A stretch of 64,000 nt of DNA from JAMXLO01 sp963719805 (lineage in GTDB: Bacteria > Pseudomonadota > Alphaproteobacteria > Acetobacterales > Acetobacteraceae): positions 1-64,000 of the forward strand of contig CAVRDF010000002.1 of NCBI GenBank assembly GCA_963719805.1, in the 5' to 3' direction. The notes under the pieces were generated by a model. It did no database searches. It saw nothing but the letters and a program-made list of their open reading frames with translations, and was not told the DNA's origin. Made by a program: the position numbers and the translations under genes. Shown piece after piece: positions 8,032 through 17,826 of this stretch (position 1 is its first letter; each line of letters opens with the position of its first letter).

Positions 8032-8057
8032 AACGCAAACCATCGCCGTAAAGTTCC
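8032..8057 (-). promoter_or_regulatory. EcfG-type general stress promoter (GGAAC-N17-CGTT)
   Basis: On the minus strand GGAAC (8057-8053) is followed by 17 bases and CGTT (8035-8032). Both elements and the spacer match the EcfG consensus of alphaproteobacteria. The -10 element is 48 bases from the ATG of the DUF883-like gene at 7984. Confidence 0.7.
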
Positions 8058-8844
8058 TCCTGTCGGAGCCGTCCTTCGCCTTCCAAAGACGATGCTAACG
8101 TCCCGCCCGACTGTAGTTGACGTCTACGGTCGGACCATGATCGCGCGCTTAATTTACCGGAGCGAATTGCATGGTAGCGTACTCCCAATACGGTGGAGGC
8201 CGAAGCGAGCCCGGCGCTGGCGGCGCCCCAAGGCCTCCGCTGCGTGTTTTAATTCTGCGTGCCCTCAGCCGATCTCCTCCGGTCGTCGGCTCGACACTCG
8301 GTCCGCGCGCGAGACCGTAGACCACGGCGACGCTGAACTGAGCTGTGCAGGGTCTACGCGGTTTTCTGACTGAGGATCTGCGAGGTGATCGACACCATTT
8401 ACGGCGGTGAGTTCTACCATCGTGGTGAGCCGGAGAAAGTGCCGGGTAGACTGCACCAATCCCAATTCCACATAGAGAACACTCCTTAGGCTCGACCCTC
8501 TTCCTACTAAAAAATCGTCCGATTTCCGATGGGTATCACGATTCGATAAGCCAAACGTCTCAAATCGTACATTCTCCCCTTCAATTGTTTCAGAGGGGAG
8601 AACAGCGCATCCGAGCGTCTGACGTACAACCCCCATATGTCCTTGTTGCCAACGCGTCTATCATCGATATAGGCGAATTCCTTGTGCAGAGCCGCGGTCC
8701 GCAGCATCACGAGTTGCTACGGCTAATCGGCGCGTTGGTTAATCAGGCACCATTTTATCGCTGATGTCGTCCTAGCGTGGCCAACGGAAGGTAAACTGGC
8801 CTTGCAGTTCCAATTGCTGCCGGATGCTGGATTACTTGGGCGAT
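8058..8844. other. Intergenic stretch without a supported gene
   Basis: About 790 bases with lower GC in its right half. Short open frames exist on both strands, for example 8507-8710 minus, but none has a recognisable domain, convincing composition or ribosome site. No tRNA, repeat array or transposase remnant was seen. It may be degraded DNA of the accessory region. Confidence 0.5.
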
Positions 8845-9009
8845 TTAAGTCTCGACCAATACGCATACAGTCCCATTGTCGGATGTGGCATGGTAACGGG
8901 GAATATCGCCTAACGGCGCCAGCAATCGGACTATAACATAGCGCTCAGACGCGACCGCGAGCGATTTTGAGACAACGGTTTGGCCAAGTTTGAATCGATG
9001 ATGCGGCAT
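8845..9009 (-). CDS. Small conserved hypothetical protein (FKLGQTV family)
   Basis: This 54-residue product, MPHHRFKLGQTVV then RYVIVRLLAPLGDIPRYHATSDNGTVCVLVET, matches the pattern of small alphaproteobacterial proteins of unknown function. These run F-K-x-G-Q-x-V, a polar stretch, Y-x-I-x-R-L-L-P, G-x-x-P-x-Y and a terminal V-x-E. The ending is slightly degenerate (VCVLVET rather than ERVV-E). The ATG at 9009 is preferred over the longer frame from 9036. No strong ribosome site. Family recognition is from memory of the pattern. Confidence 0.5.
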   Translation of the reverse strand: MPHHRFKLGQTVVSKSLAVASERYVIVRLLAPLGDIPRYHATSDNGTVCVLVET

Positions 9010-9183
9010 AGCCCGGCATTTTATGCTGGAGTACATAAGCTAAGCATCGGCAATAACATGCATCGCTTACCGCTACGTTTCGGTTCTTTTGACCGGGTGA
9101 GATTGAATTCTGCCATTCACCCGGATGCGGACAGTCGCCGCCGCGAGTTTCGCGGTGGTCGCCATCTGGGTTCTTCTTAGGGG

Positions 9184-9327
9184 TCACGAGCCGGAGGCGG
9201 CGCGCCTACGGCTGGCCGAGGGCATTCTACGAAGAGTCTTCGCTGCTTCCGTAACTGCGACACGACACGCATCATCAAAGCTCATCTCAGATTGAGCGGT
9301 GACATCGGTGTTCCGAACGATAGTCAT
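9184..9327 (-). CDS. Dodecin-like protein, C-terminally truncated
   Basis: The 47-residue product starts MTIVRNTDVTAQSEMSFDDA and continues CRVAVTEAAKTLRRM. The N-terminal strand and helix fit dodecin, a roughly 68-residue flavin-binding dodecamer (V-x-K-V-T-E-I, S-x-x-S-x-E-D-A, A-V-x-E-A-S-K-T-L-R). After TLRRM the sequence becomes Ser/Arg-rich and stops, so the last two beta strands are missing. Other frames downstream do not restore them. A good ribosome site (GGGAGACGAAG) precedes the ATG. It is probably a decayed gene, though a short stable peptide cannot be excluded. Confidence 0.5.
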   Translation of the reverse strand: MTIVRNTDVTAQSEMSFDDACRVAVTEAAKTLRRMPSASRRRAASGS

Positions 9328-9724
9328 CTTCGTCTCCCAGAGTTTGCAGACCGATCCGGACCGTCGGAACTCCGCACCGCTTCCGCTCGCGGCCCGCCCT
9401 GCGATGCCCGACTAATACTCGCCGGCAGTTTGCTCTCCGCAGCTGCTGGGTCTCCTATTGCCTTATGATAACACCGCTACTTTGGACAAAGTGTGGCAGG
9501 TGGCGCGGCCCGCCGGCCCCGTCTCTCTCTGCCTTCCCTAGGCCTGCAGCGGCAATCCCGGCGGCTCGCTTGGGCTGTGGCGCGTGGGGTCAGCTCGGTG
9601 CCCAAGCGAAGGAACATGCAGGTGCAAGACCTGTAACGGTGAGGCCGGTGGACCAAGCGAGATCTGAACTCCTTCTCACTCGCGAGGTGCCTCGCCGACA
9701 GGCTGCACACAGACTTTGCGACCG
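9328..9724. other. Intergenic stretch without a supported gene
   Basis: About 400 bases between the dodecin-like gene and the MFS pseudogene. Open frames on either strand are Arg/Pro-rich and look like shadows. No RNA gene or repeat was recognised. Confidence 0.5.
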
Positions 9725-11013
9725 TCAGCGACTGGCCGCCGTTTCGGTAAGGCCGAACCAAAACAAAACGGCCGCGCCAAGCCCGATGACGCCGCAACCT
9801 ACATACGCCGCACCATAGCTCACATGTTCGGCTATAACTTCGCTGAGCAAACTACTGCTCGTTACACCTAATGCCCGCAGTGTTGCCATGATGCCCTGTG
9901 CGAGGTTGTAATGCCCGCTTCCGCGCGTCACATCCGCCAGCCAGATAGGCGTCAGTGCAGCGAATAAGCCTGTGCTGATGCCTCCGAATATCTGAAGCGC
10001 GATGAGGTGGGGTGCGCTACTCAGCAACGCGGTGACGACTGCCTGCAACGGCAGCATCGCGCAACCTGCCACCATGAGCCCGCGGTGGCCGAGCCTATCA
10101 GCACGCTTCCCAACCAGGATTGATGCCGCCAGCATGCCCAGCTGTGATGCGACTATCAGCGCAGAGGTCAGAACCAGGCCGTCAGCTTGATTGTCGGCAC
10201 CGAGTTTTTGGCCCACCAACGTGAGCAGTGGCGCATCCGCCAGTTCATAGAGAAAGCTGCACGCGCCAAATACCAGCAACGAGCGACTGCGCAGCAGTGT
10301 CATCCAACCTTGCGGCCCCTCATCGCGGTTCTCTCCGGCTTCCAGTCCGCGCGCGCGCCGAAGGTCTACTTTATTATAGGGATCGTCATCGCTGCGAACG
10401 CGGTGAGTGCAGCAATGAGCGGCACCTGCAGGAAAACCGCCTCAGCACTGACAAGATAAGCGAGCAATCCGGATACGACCGCAACCACGAGATTCCCGCC
10501 TCGTGACCATGCTGCGTTCCTGCCCATACGCGCGGTCAAGACCTCTCGCGCGCACAGACCAACTGTGAGCGCCGCTACTGCCGGCTCGAAAACGCCGCTG
10601 GCCACCTGCATGGCACTGTTCGCTAATAGAACTGGCCAGAAGCGCGGCGCCAAAGCGATGATCGGAGCACCAGCGGCCAGGACCAGGAGAGCCCAGAGCA
10701 ATGCGCCCCGCTTGCGGTTAGTCCGATCAAGCCATGCACCAATTGGCGTTTGCGCCGCTAGGCCGAGCCAACCGCCAATCGTAGTGACTAGTCCGACCGC
10801 CGTCGGATTCCAGCCTTGTTGCGAGACCAAGTAGACAACAACATATGGACCGAGACCACCGCGCACGTCAGCCACGAGGAAGTTCAGCCAGTCAAGAGAA
10901 GGAGCATGCAAGCGGTGGGGCGTCCACCGCTCGCGCACGTGCGCGCCGCGCAGGCGCGTCTCATTACTGAAGCGACGCAATCCTTTCCGCGGCGACAGCC
11001 AGGTATTCGTCAT
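9725..11013 (-). pseudogene. MFS transporter, one frameshift
   Basis: The first frame (11013-10366) encodes the N-terminal half with LDWLNFLVADVRGGLGPYVV and an MFS motif-A-like loop (GAWLDRTNRKRG), then stops just after IPIIK. A second frame continues KVDLRRARGLEAGENR, leads into the rest of the protein from 10303 (helices 7-12, with a second motif-A-like GKRADRLGHRGL) and ends at 9725. A one-base change in the A/T-rich run at about 10366-10377 explains the break. The combined length of about 425 residues suits a 12-helix permease. The substrate is unknown. Confidence 0.85.
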
Positions 11014-11589
11014 TTGAAGGGCACATTTGGTAAGACCACCGCGCGCCTATCGATCCCACCAACGTGGGATTTTCCATTGCTACGATCACCTGCCTGATCA
11101 ATTGTGCGGCAGCGAGAGTGCGAAATCGGTCATAACCGGCTCGCTGTTCCCTCAGAAACGCGCTTTAAACCGGTCGGCAAATTGGAGCGGCTGGCCGACG
11201 CTAGCTCTTCCCAATAGTTCATGACCTGTTAGGGCATCCTTATCAGCGGCAGGGGTGCGGCTCAAAAATGTCCTGACAGAGGCAAGCTTCTGAATTCTTG
11301 TCGCTCTGGTTCCCTCTCGCGTTCATATATTCAACGCGCCCCCGATGGGCCTCAGTCGGATGCACAAGGCAAGCCTTCCAGGTGGGACGCGAAATCTTGG
11401 CGATGCGCTGCGACGGCCACCAGCTGGTCGGCCTATGCAAGGAAGTTAACGTCACCTCAGCTGAAACCACGACGGCACTCGGCGCGTTTCATAGTTGCGT
11501 GGGCGAAACACGAACCCTTCACGGCTTGGCAACTGGCTGCCAGTCACACAGCCCGGACACTAAGTCTCTTATCCATGAGAGAGCAGGAC
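11014..11589. other. Intergenic stretch without a supported gene
   Basis: About 575 bases between the divergent MFS pseudogene and the AI-2E family gene. It must hold both promoters, but no confident sigma-factor site was seen. Open frames here lack coding character. Confidence 0.5.
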
Positions 11590-13575
11590 ATGCCAGGAAC
11601 GAGCGGGTCAGTGCCTGAGCCTGTTCAAGTCCCGAAAGCCGAGATGCCCACGCATTCGCCCGCCCTTGCATTGCAGGTCGGCATTGCGATCGTCGTGGGC
11701 CTCTATCTTGCCCGCGAGGTGCTGATGCCAATCACGCTCGCGGTTTTGCTCTCGTTTCTGCTCTCGCCCGTGGTCGGCTGGCTGCGCCGGATCTATCTGC
11801 CACGTTTAGCTGCGGTATTTCTGGCCGTGATCGCGGCTCTCGCTGCAGCAGGCGCGGTTGGCGGGCTGATCGGAAGCGAGGTGGCCGGCTTGGCGCCCGA
11901 TGTGCCGCGCTACGCCTCGACGATTCAAACGAAGGTCGAGACGGTTCAAGGCTATGCTCTGGGTCGCCTGTCCAGCGTCATGCGCAACCTCGGGCGTCAG
12001 CCAGAGCCCACTACTGATGCGAAGGCCCCGACTTCGGCGACCAACCCGTCCGGCGACCGGCCGGTTGGGCCCGACCGGCCAATCCCAGTCGAAGTACACC
12101 AGCCCAATCCTTCGCCCTTGGAGCTTGCCCAGCGGGTCCTCTCACCAGTGCTCAGGCCGGTTGAGACGATCGCCATCGTTTTCGTGTTCGCCATCTTCAT
12201 CCTCCTGCAACAGGAGGACTTGCGGGATCGGCTAATCCGGCTTTTCGGCTCCGGGGATCTGCATCGCACGACGGTCGCCTTGGACGATGCGGGGCGTCGT
12301 CTGTCACGCTACTTCCTAACCCAACTCAGCGTGAATGCGGCATTTGGGTGCGTCATTGCGGCCGGCCTGTTCTTCATCGGTATTCCGTCGCCTGTGCTGT
12401 GGGGCGTCATGGGCGGCTTGCTCCGTTTTGTGCCCTACGTTGGGGCATTCCTTGCAGCCGGACTGCCGCTCGTGCTTGCGGCCGCAATCGACCCTGGTTG
12501 GGTGATGGTGGCATGGACAGCCGCGCTGTTTGTTGTGGTCGAGGGTTTAACCGGGCAAGTGCTCGAGCCATTGCTGTACGGTCGTAGCACTGGGCTATCG
12601 CCATTTTCGGTCGTGATGGCAGCGACATTCTGGACCTGGTTATGGGGGCCGATCGGCCTCATTCTTTCTACACCTCTGACCCTCTGCTTGGTCGTCCTGG
12701 GCAGACACGTCAGGCAATTCGAGTTTCTGGACGTAATCCTTGGTGATCGGCCTGCACTGACGCCAGCCGAAGCTTTCTATCAGCGTATGCTAGCCGATGA
12801 CCCCGATGAGGTTCTGGACCAAGCGGAGCTGTTGCTGAAGGAACGGTCTCTGTCCAACTATTATGACGAGGTTGCGTTGAAGGGGCTGCAGCTTGCCGCC
12901 AACGACGTACAACGTGGCGTCTTAAATGAAGGGCAGCTTGAGCGAATTCGCGAAGCGGTCAAACAGCTTGTTACGGACCTTGATCATCACGACGACCAAG
13001 CCCCACCCCAAGATGCAGAGCAGACCGATACTCTGGCCCCGTCTCTGGCCGAGCGGGCTCTGCCCAAGCACACCCCGCCGAGTGAAGCTGCACTGGCAGA
13101 CGAGGAGTTGAGCCCTCAATGGAAGACCGAATCGGCGGTGCTTTGCCTGGCCGGCCGTGGGCCACTGGACGAGGCCGCCTCGGCAACTCTAGCACAACTG
13201 CTGCGTAAGCACGGGTTTGGTGCCGAAATCGTGCCGTATGAGGCAGCATCCCGCGGCAATATCGGGCGCCTCAACGTAGCCGCAACAGCCATGGTCTGCA
13301 TTAGCTATCTCGAGATCAGCGGCAGTCCGTCCCACTTGCGCTACCTAATCCGGCGCATACGCGACCGATTGCCAGGCCGACCGATTCTAGTCGGCCTATG
13401 GCCTGCTGATGACGCCGTTCTGAAGGAACAGAGAATCCAGAATGCAATTGGCGCAGACGAATATACCACTTCTCTCCGCGCAGCCGTCGAGACATGCCTA
13501 CGCCGGTCGCACGCAGAAACGGACAACGTCCACCCTTCGGCCAATTGTCTCGGAGATTGCGTCGGACGAGCCTGA
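11590..13575 (+). CDS. AI-2E family transporter with long cytosolic C-terminal domain
   Basis: The 661-residue protein has the AI-2E/PerM/TqsA-type membrane domain at about residues 25-385. N-terminal paired helices (LAREVLMPITLAVLLSFLLSP) are followed by a soluble Pro/Asp-rich insert (about 130-170). The conserved LGxPSPVLWGVMGGLLRFVPY-like block (here FIGIPSPVLWGVMGG) and an LSTPLTLCLVVLGRH ending complete it. Family members export small molecules or ions; AI-2 itself is only one proposed substrate. A further 275 residues form an acidic linker and a compact alpha/beta-like domain (about 520-640). The ATG at 11590 is chosen for its AGCAGGAC site; an ATG at 11575 is possible. Confidence 0.88.
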   Translation: MPGTSGSVPEPVQVPKAEMPTHSPALALQVGIAIVVGLYLAREVLMPITLAVLLSFLLSPVVGWLRRIYLPRLAAVFLAVIAALAAAGAVGGLIGSEVAGLAPDVPRYASTIQTKVETVQGYALGRLSSVMRNLGRQPEPTTDAKAPTSATNPSGDRPVGPDRPIPVEVHQPNPSPLELAQRVLSPVLRPVETIAIVFVFAIFILLQQEDLRDRLIRLFGSGDLHRTTVALDDAGRRLSRYFLTQLSVNAAFGCVIAAGLFFIGIPSPVLWGVMGGLLRFVPYVGAFLAAGLPLVLAAAIDPGWVMVAWTAALFVVVEGLTGQVLEPLLYGRSTGLSPFSVVMAATFWTWLWGPIGLILSTPLTLCLVVLGRHVRQFEFLDVILGDRPALTPAEAFYQRMLADDPDEVLDQAELLLKERSLSNYYDEVALKGLQLAANDVQRGVLNEGQLERIREAVKQLVTDLDHHDDQAPPQDAEQTDTLAPSLAERALPKHTPPSEAALADEELSPQWKTESAVLCLAGRGPLDEAASATLAQLLRKHGFGAEIVPYEAASRGNIGRLNVAATAMVCISYLEISGSPSHLRYLIRRIRDRLPGRPILVGLWPADDAVLKEQRIQNAIGADEYTTSLRAAVETCLRRSHAETDNVHPSANCLGDCVGRA

Positions 13576-13580
13576 TTCTG

Positions 13581-13664
13581 CGCTTCACAGATCGGATCAA
13601 GACCGCCCATGATGAGAGGCTGACGCTCATCCTCGGTTCCCCGATCGTGGGATTCTCATCGTCA
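13581..13664 (+). pseudogene. Fossil of a DUF6328 gene (N-terminal fragment)
   Basis: Translation gives RFTDRIKTAHDERLTLILGS then PIVGF. This aligns with the start of the intact gene at 3847 (SLSDKVKTALDETRTLILGS), including the nucleotide string CTCATCCTCGG. Homology stops after about 25 residues. It lies directly behind the AI-2E gene. Confidence 0.65.
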
Positions 13665-13801
13665 GCACATCGCCAGACCCGTTGTCGCAAAATTGGTAAA
13701 TGTCGCCCTAAGATTGCCGCGCCGTACCGCGTGGGAGCGGTCTGCGTAACGTAATTTTTGGACCCCGCAATGGCGAGGAGTTTTATATTGTCCGAGGGCA
13801 G

Positions 13802-14638
13802 TTGGGCCCGACCCCGAATTCCCGGAAGCAACGACTACTCCCAGCCCGACCATCGGTCCTTCGAAGCCGCGTCTGCTTGGTATTAGGGCCTGGCCTGATC
13901 ACCGGCGCTTCGGACGATGATCCCAGCGGTATCGCGACTTATTCCCAGGCCGCCGCCCAAACCGGCTTCGCTTTGCTCTCGCTCATGCCCGTTACCTACC
14001 CGTTGATGTCCGTGACGCAAGAGATCAGCGCGCGATTGGGTCGTACCACCGGCCACGGTCTCGCTGGCAATATCCGTCGGCACTATCCGGACTGGGTGGC
14101 CCATAGTTGCATTGCGCTGCTGCTCATCGCCAACGTCATCAATCTCGGCGCCGACCTCGGCTCGATGGGTAATGTAGTGCGCATGCTGATGGGCGGCCCG
14201 TCTTGGCTCTATGTCGTCGGTTTCGGGGTGATCTGCGTCGCAGCACAAATAATGCTGAGTTATACGCGCTATGTGTCGGTGCTTAAGTGGCTGACACTTG
14301 CACTCTTTGCCTATTTCGGCACGGCGGTAGTCGTTTCCGTTCCCTGGCATGAAGCGCTGCACGGATTGGTCGTGCCGACTTGGCATAATTCATCTGATTT
14401 CATCTCGCTGGTTGTGGCTGTGCTCGGCACGACGATCTCGCCTTACCTGTTTTTCTGGCAAACCTCGCAGGAGGCCGAAGACCAGCGCGAACGGCCACGA
14501 CGTGAGAAGTTGACTGAGGCGCCCGAACAAGCGCCTGCGGCCTACGAGCGTATCCGCCCGGCGGGCGCCCTACGCCGGCATGGGGCGTTAGGGCGCGTGA
14601 GCGGACAAGCACGGACTGCGACGCGCGAACGACTGTAG
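13802..14638 (+). pseudogene. Nramp-type divalent metal transporter, 3' truncated
   Basis: The first 225 residues match Nramp/MntH-family permeases. They include LGPGLITGASDDDPSGIATY, the helix-1 unwound motif that binds metal with D-P-S-G in place of D-P-G-N, and the helix-6 region TTISPYLFFWQTSQEAEDQR. After AYERIR the sequence turns into Arg/Gly-rich non-homologous residues and stops, so helices 7-11 are missing (normal length about 450 or more). The start is uncertain: TTG at 13802 has no clear ribosome site. The break lies where the converging AsmA pseudogene ends, suggesting one deletion trimmed both. Confidence 0.85.
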
Positions 14639-16462
14639 GCCCGGCAGCAGTCGGCTCACATTGTCGCCGGACGAGAGCTCTGCGCGGCCAGCCGCCGAGA
14701 GCGTCGCCGGCCTGATCGTTGGGGAAGTAAACGACCCCGTAACGCGCATGGGCACGTCGAGAGCGAACAGACCAGTCGTCGCCGCTTCGCTCGCGACTGT
14801 GAAATCTATCTCGTGACGAAAAATGTCGAACGAGCCTCGCCCCGTGATGGTACCGTCAGCGCTGCGAATGCGCAGCGGCGAGACCGTACCAATACCGCCA
14901 CGAATGTCCACCACCCCGACGAGGCAGGTGATCGCGCTCATGCCGGCCGCCTTGCGGAAGATCATGCGCGCATCGGTCGAGGCAAGCTCGACGAACTGGC
15001 GAGAAATGCTGCCGTTGTCCATGGCGAACACGGCGGACAGGCGAGCCCCATGGGCGGCTGCGTTGAGGGTTGAACCGGTTGCGTCCACTAAAACCTTGCC
15101 ATCGACCCGCCCGAGAAGGGGCAGATCGCCGACTGCTAGGAGCTTGCGCAGAGCCTGAATGTCCATCCGAGTCATATCGACGTTAGCGGTAACGTGGCCG
15201 CCACCGGAGTCTGCCCGGCCCGGCACCGCGTCGATCTGTCCACTTGCGAGGAATGGCGCCCCGAGATAGTTCAGGGAGAGCACGTCTACCGCAATGCGGC
15301 CGGGTTTGAGCGAGCCGCTGACCGTCAGGTCAGAACCTTGGATCCCGGCATAAATGAATGTGTGTGCCGCAACCTTGGCCGTGACCAGCGTATCCGGCGC
15401 ACGATCGACGATGAGCGGCACGTCTGCACTGGCAACGGACCCCTTCTTTTTGATAGCGAGCAGGGCGTTTAAGTCCAGGCGGTCAAAGACGAGGTCGACC
15501 GTAAGATCGTCCGGCTTGCCGCGGGACCCCTCGATGAGGGTTAGGTCGGCTGCCGCGATAGTGTCTTCATTTAGCACACCCACCGCCCGGCTGACGTGCC
15601 AGATCGGTCCCTCATGCTCAAATGGTCCAATGAGTCGAAGTGACGCGTCGAAATCACCGGATGCACCGGCAATCCGCAATAGCGCTGTGGCAGTCGGCGC
15701 CACAATCTCGAGTTGGCCTTTCGCGCCGTCAAGATCCAACGGCTTTGTCATTGTGCCCTGGAAGTGCAGCGTAGTGTCACCTGACGCGGCGTAAATTCGG
15801 GCGGCGTATGGCATTGCGCCATCGCGGAGCGCTTCGAGCGAGGCGAGATCCGCCTCGAGCCTGATAGGGACGCCATTGTACGAGCCTATCCCGTCGAGGC
15901 GCACGGGCGTGTCCGTCGCGTCCGTATGTAATTGAAACCGGTCTGCGTGTGTCACAAGCGGTTTGCCATTTGAAGTCCGGAATACCACGTCGCCCATAAA
16001 GCGCGCGTCGAACAAGACTGGGAATCTGCTCCGGTAGGATGGGCGCGCCGACGCGTTTGGAGTGGTAGTGCCGAACTTCCAGTTCTTCCTGTCGTCCGAG
16101 GTGTGCTCCAACAACACCTAAATCCCGTCCACTGTGAGCCGGCGTATCGTGATTGGTCCGTACAAAAGCGATATGGCCTCAATCTCAGCACTAGCTGACG
16201 CCACCGTAGCCATGACGGGTTGGGTGCCCCCGGGCAGATTAGCAAGTTGAAAATCGTGAAGTTCGATCCGAAGCCAGCGTCCTGAGGTCACGTGCAGAGA
16301 ACCAATCGTGACGTTCCGTTCCAGCGAGATTGCGAGATGCCGGGCGACGAGCACTCCAAGGTCGTAGTGTTCGATCAGCACGAAGACTGCGCCCAAAATC
16401 GCAATCAGCAGGACGATGAGACTCAGCCCAATCCCAAGTGCCCAGCGCAGCATTTGTCGCAC
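14588..16462 (-). pseudogene. AsmA-family protein interrupted by an in-frame amber codon
   Basis: The N-terminal part (114 residues) has one membrane helix (LGIGLSLIVLLIAILGAVFVL) and the AsmA pattern NVTIGSLHVTSGRWLRIEL. It ends LTVDGI, TAG, then continues without frame change as VLLEHTSDDRKNWKFGT, the normal continuation of the family. The rest carries typical AsmA beta-strand repeats (GSLKPGRIAVDVLSLNYLG, LRIRSADGTITGRGSFDI). Total length of about 620 residues suits the family, which sits in the inner membrane and spans the periplasm in lipid transport. The TAG is at 16118-16120 and may derive from CAG. The extreme C terminus may be altered by the junction with the Nramp remnant. Confidence 0.85.
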
Positions 16463-16781
16463 ACTATTTCGCCCGGTGGACTGGCGCCGCGCGCCGATGG
16501 CCCTTGCCGACGAAATGGATGATCAGCAGAACCACCGGCAACGGAATGAGTGCTCCTCGCTCGGCAGCGACCTCACCGCGCACCGCCATCTTGGTTATAT
16601 CCGGCATAGCAATAAGATCCTTGAACAAACCAGTGGTGGGGCTTGCCGGAGCGAAGCTGGTAGCCGGAGATGGCGACCATGTGCCCACGCGGGAGGATTG
16701 GCGTTGACGCGATGCGAGCCGGGTATCTCGGCCGTCGTCCGCGGCTGCTTGAGGCCCGTCGATCCGCTCGGGTTTGGACAA
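16463..16781. other. Degraded stretch, no supported gene
   Basis: About 320 bases. A minus-strand frame ends in a hydrophobic LIPLPVVLLIIHFVGKG segment that could be a remnant of a small membrane protein, but nothing is recognisable. Confidence 0.4.
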
Positions 16782-17029
16782 TTATGCAGAGCGCCAAAAG
16801 CTGGCCTCCAGCACGCACTGGAGCCCCGACAGTATAGCGAATGGCTCGTTCTGTCGGTCTGTCTCCAGCGCAATCTGCCACGTCGTCTCGCCTGGCAGGA
16901 CGCAATCGAGCAGCACCACATCGACCGCAGCGGCCATTAGCAGCTCAACACCAACCGCGACGCCCCAGCGCCTCGGCGATAAGTTCCAAAAGCTGCGCCT
17001 AGCCTTCAACGACCAAAATCCGCCGCCGC
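16782..17029 (-). pseudogene. Response-regulator receiver domain fossil
   Basis: In one frame the minus strand reads RRRILVVEG, TAG, AQLLELIAEALGRRGW. In another it continues VGVELLMAAAVDVVLLDCVLPG and ETTWQIALETDRQNEPFAILSG. Together these are beta1 to beta4 of a stand-alone receiver domain: the VVE acidic site, the phospho-acceptor Asp in LLDCVLPG and the switch Ser in AILSG. An amber codon (16999-17001) and at least one frameshift make it non-functional. Confidence 0.75.
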
Positions 17030-17826
17030 CTCGATCTGCCGCCGGATGCTCCCACTTCAAAAGCAGAACAGGATCGGGGGCGATTCCAAGCAGCCACAGC
17101 AAAATGCCGTTGCCCATCGAAATCCTCTTTTCGCATCAGCCTTCAGGGCGCTCGACCTATCGGCTGATTGTGGCGCCACGAGGCGATCTTGATCTCACAC
17201 TTGCGCGACAGCAGCACAGAACGGGTGGGCGACTGGGACCGGGCATTATGAAGAGCTGAATGTGTTCGGCAGTCCCACTCGTCCTAAGGTCCGACGAGCG
17301 GCACACGGCGCGGCGCGATCCGTTGACCGCGGTCCGGGCCCGGTCCGGTGATCAACCGCGGGGGGCTACGGGCTGGCTCTAAAGCCCCGACCACACCACA
17401 TGTAGCGTATCCACGCCCGCCGTTGCGGTCGCCGCCGAACGGTCGCCAACGCGGCCACGGCATAGACGCGCTCGCCACCGCACCGACGATCGCCGCAGCC
17501 AATTGAGGCATCGGCGGCTGCCATGCCAAGAGCATTCGGTGGCTGCATGGGTAAATACGAGCACCCGGTGACGTGATTTGGCATTGCGCAAATCTGGCGC
17601 TTAGGCTCTCCGGGTCACGCCGGAGTTGGGGTGGACGGCTGACCAACTGGACAACTCACTGGCCCGACTTCCGGGCCGCTCGGACTGACCGCTCTTCGGT
17701 TTCATTCTGAAGGGTGGCCGAATTGGATCGAAGTCAGCGGCCGCCTTCATCGGAAGGCGCACAGCTGGCTGCTCCTGTTCATTATTTGCGGCCGGAGACT
17801 GCGGTAAGCCAACAGGGAGAATAGAG
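17030..17826. other. Degraded stretch, no supported gene
   Basis: Nearly 800 bases. On the minus strand an ATG at 17117 opens MGNGILLWLLGIAPDPVLLL, like a small hydrophobic protein, but the frame then runs into the response-regulator fossil. The rest (17120-17826) has only Arg/Pro-rich open frames. Confidence 0.4.

Noticed and set aside
8507..8710. Minus-strand open frame of 67 residues
   Set aside because: No domain, no ribosome site; the composition could be chance in lower-GC DNA.
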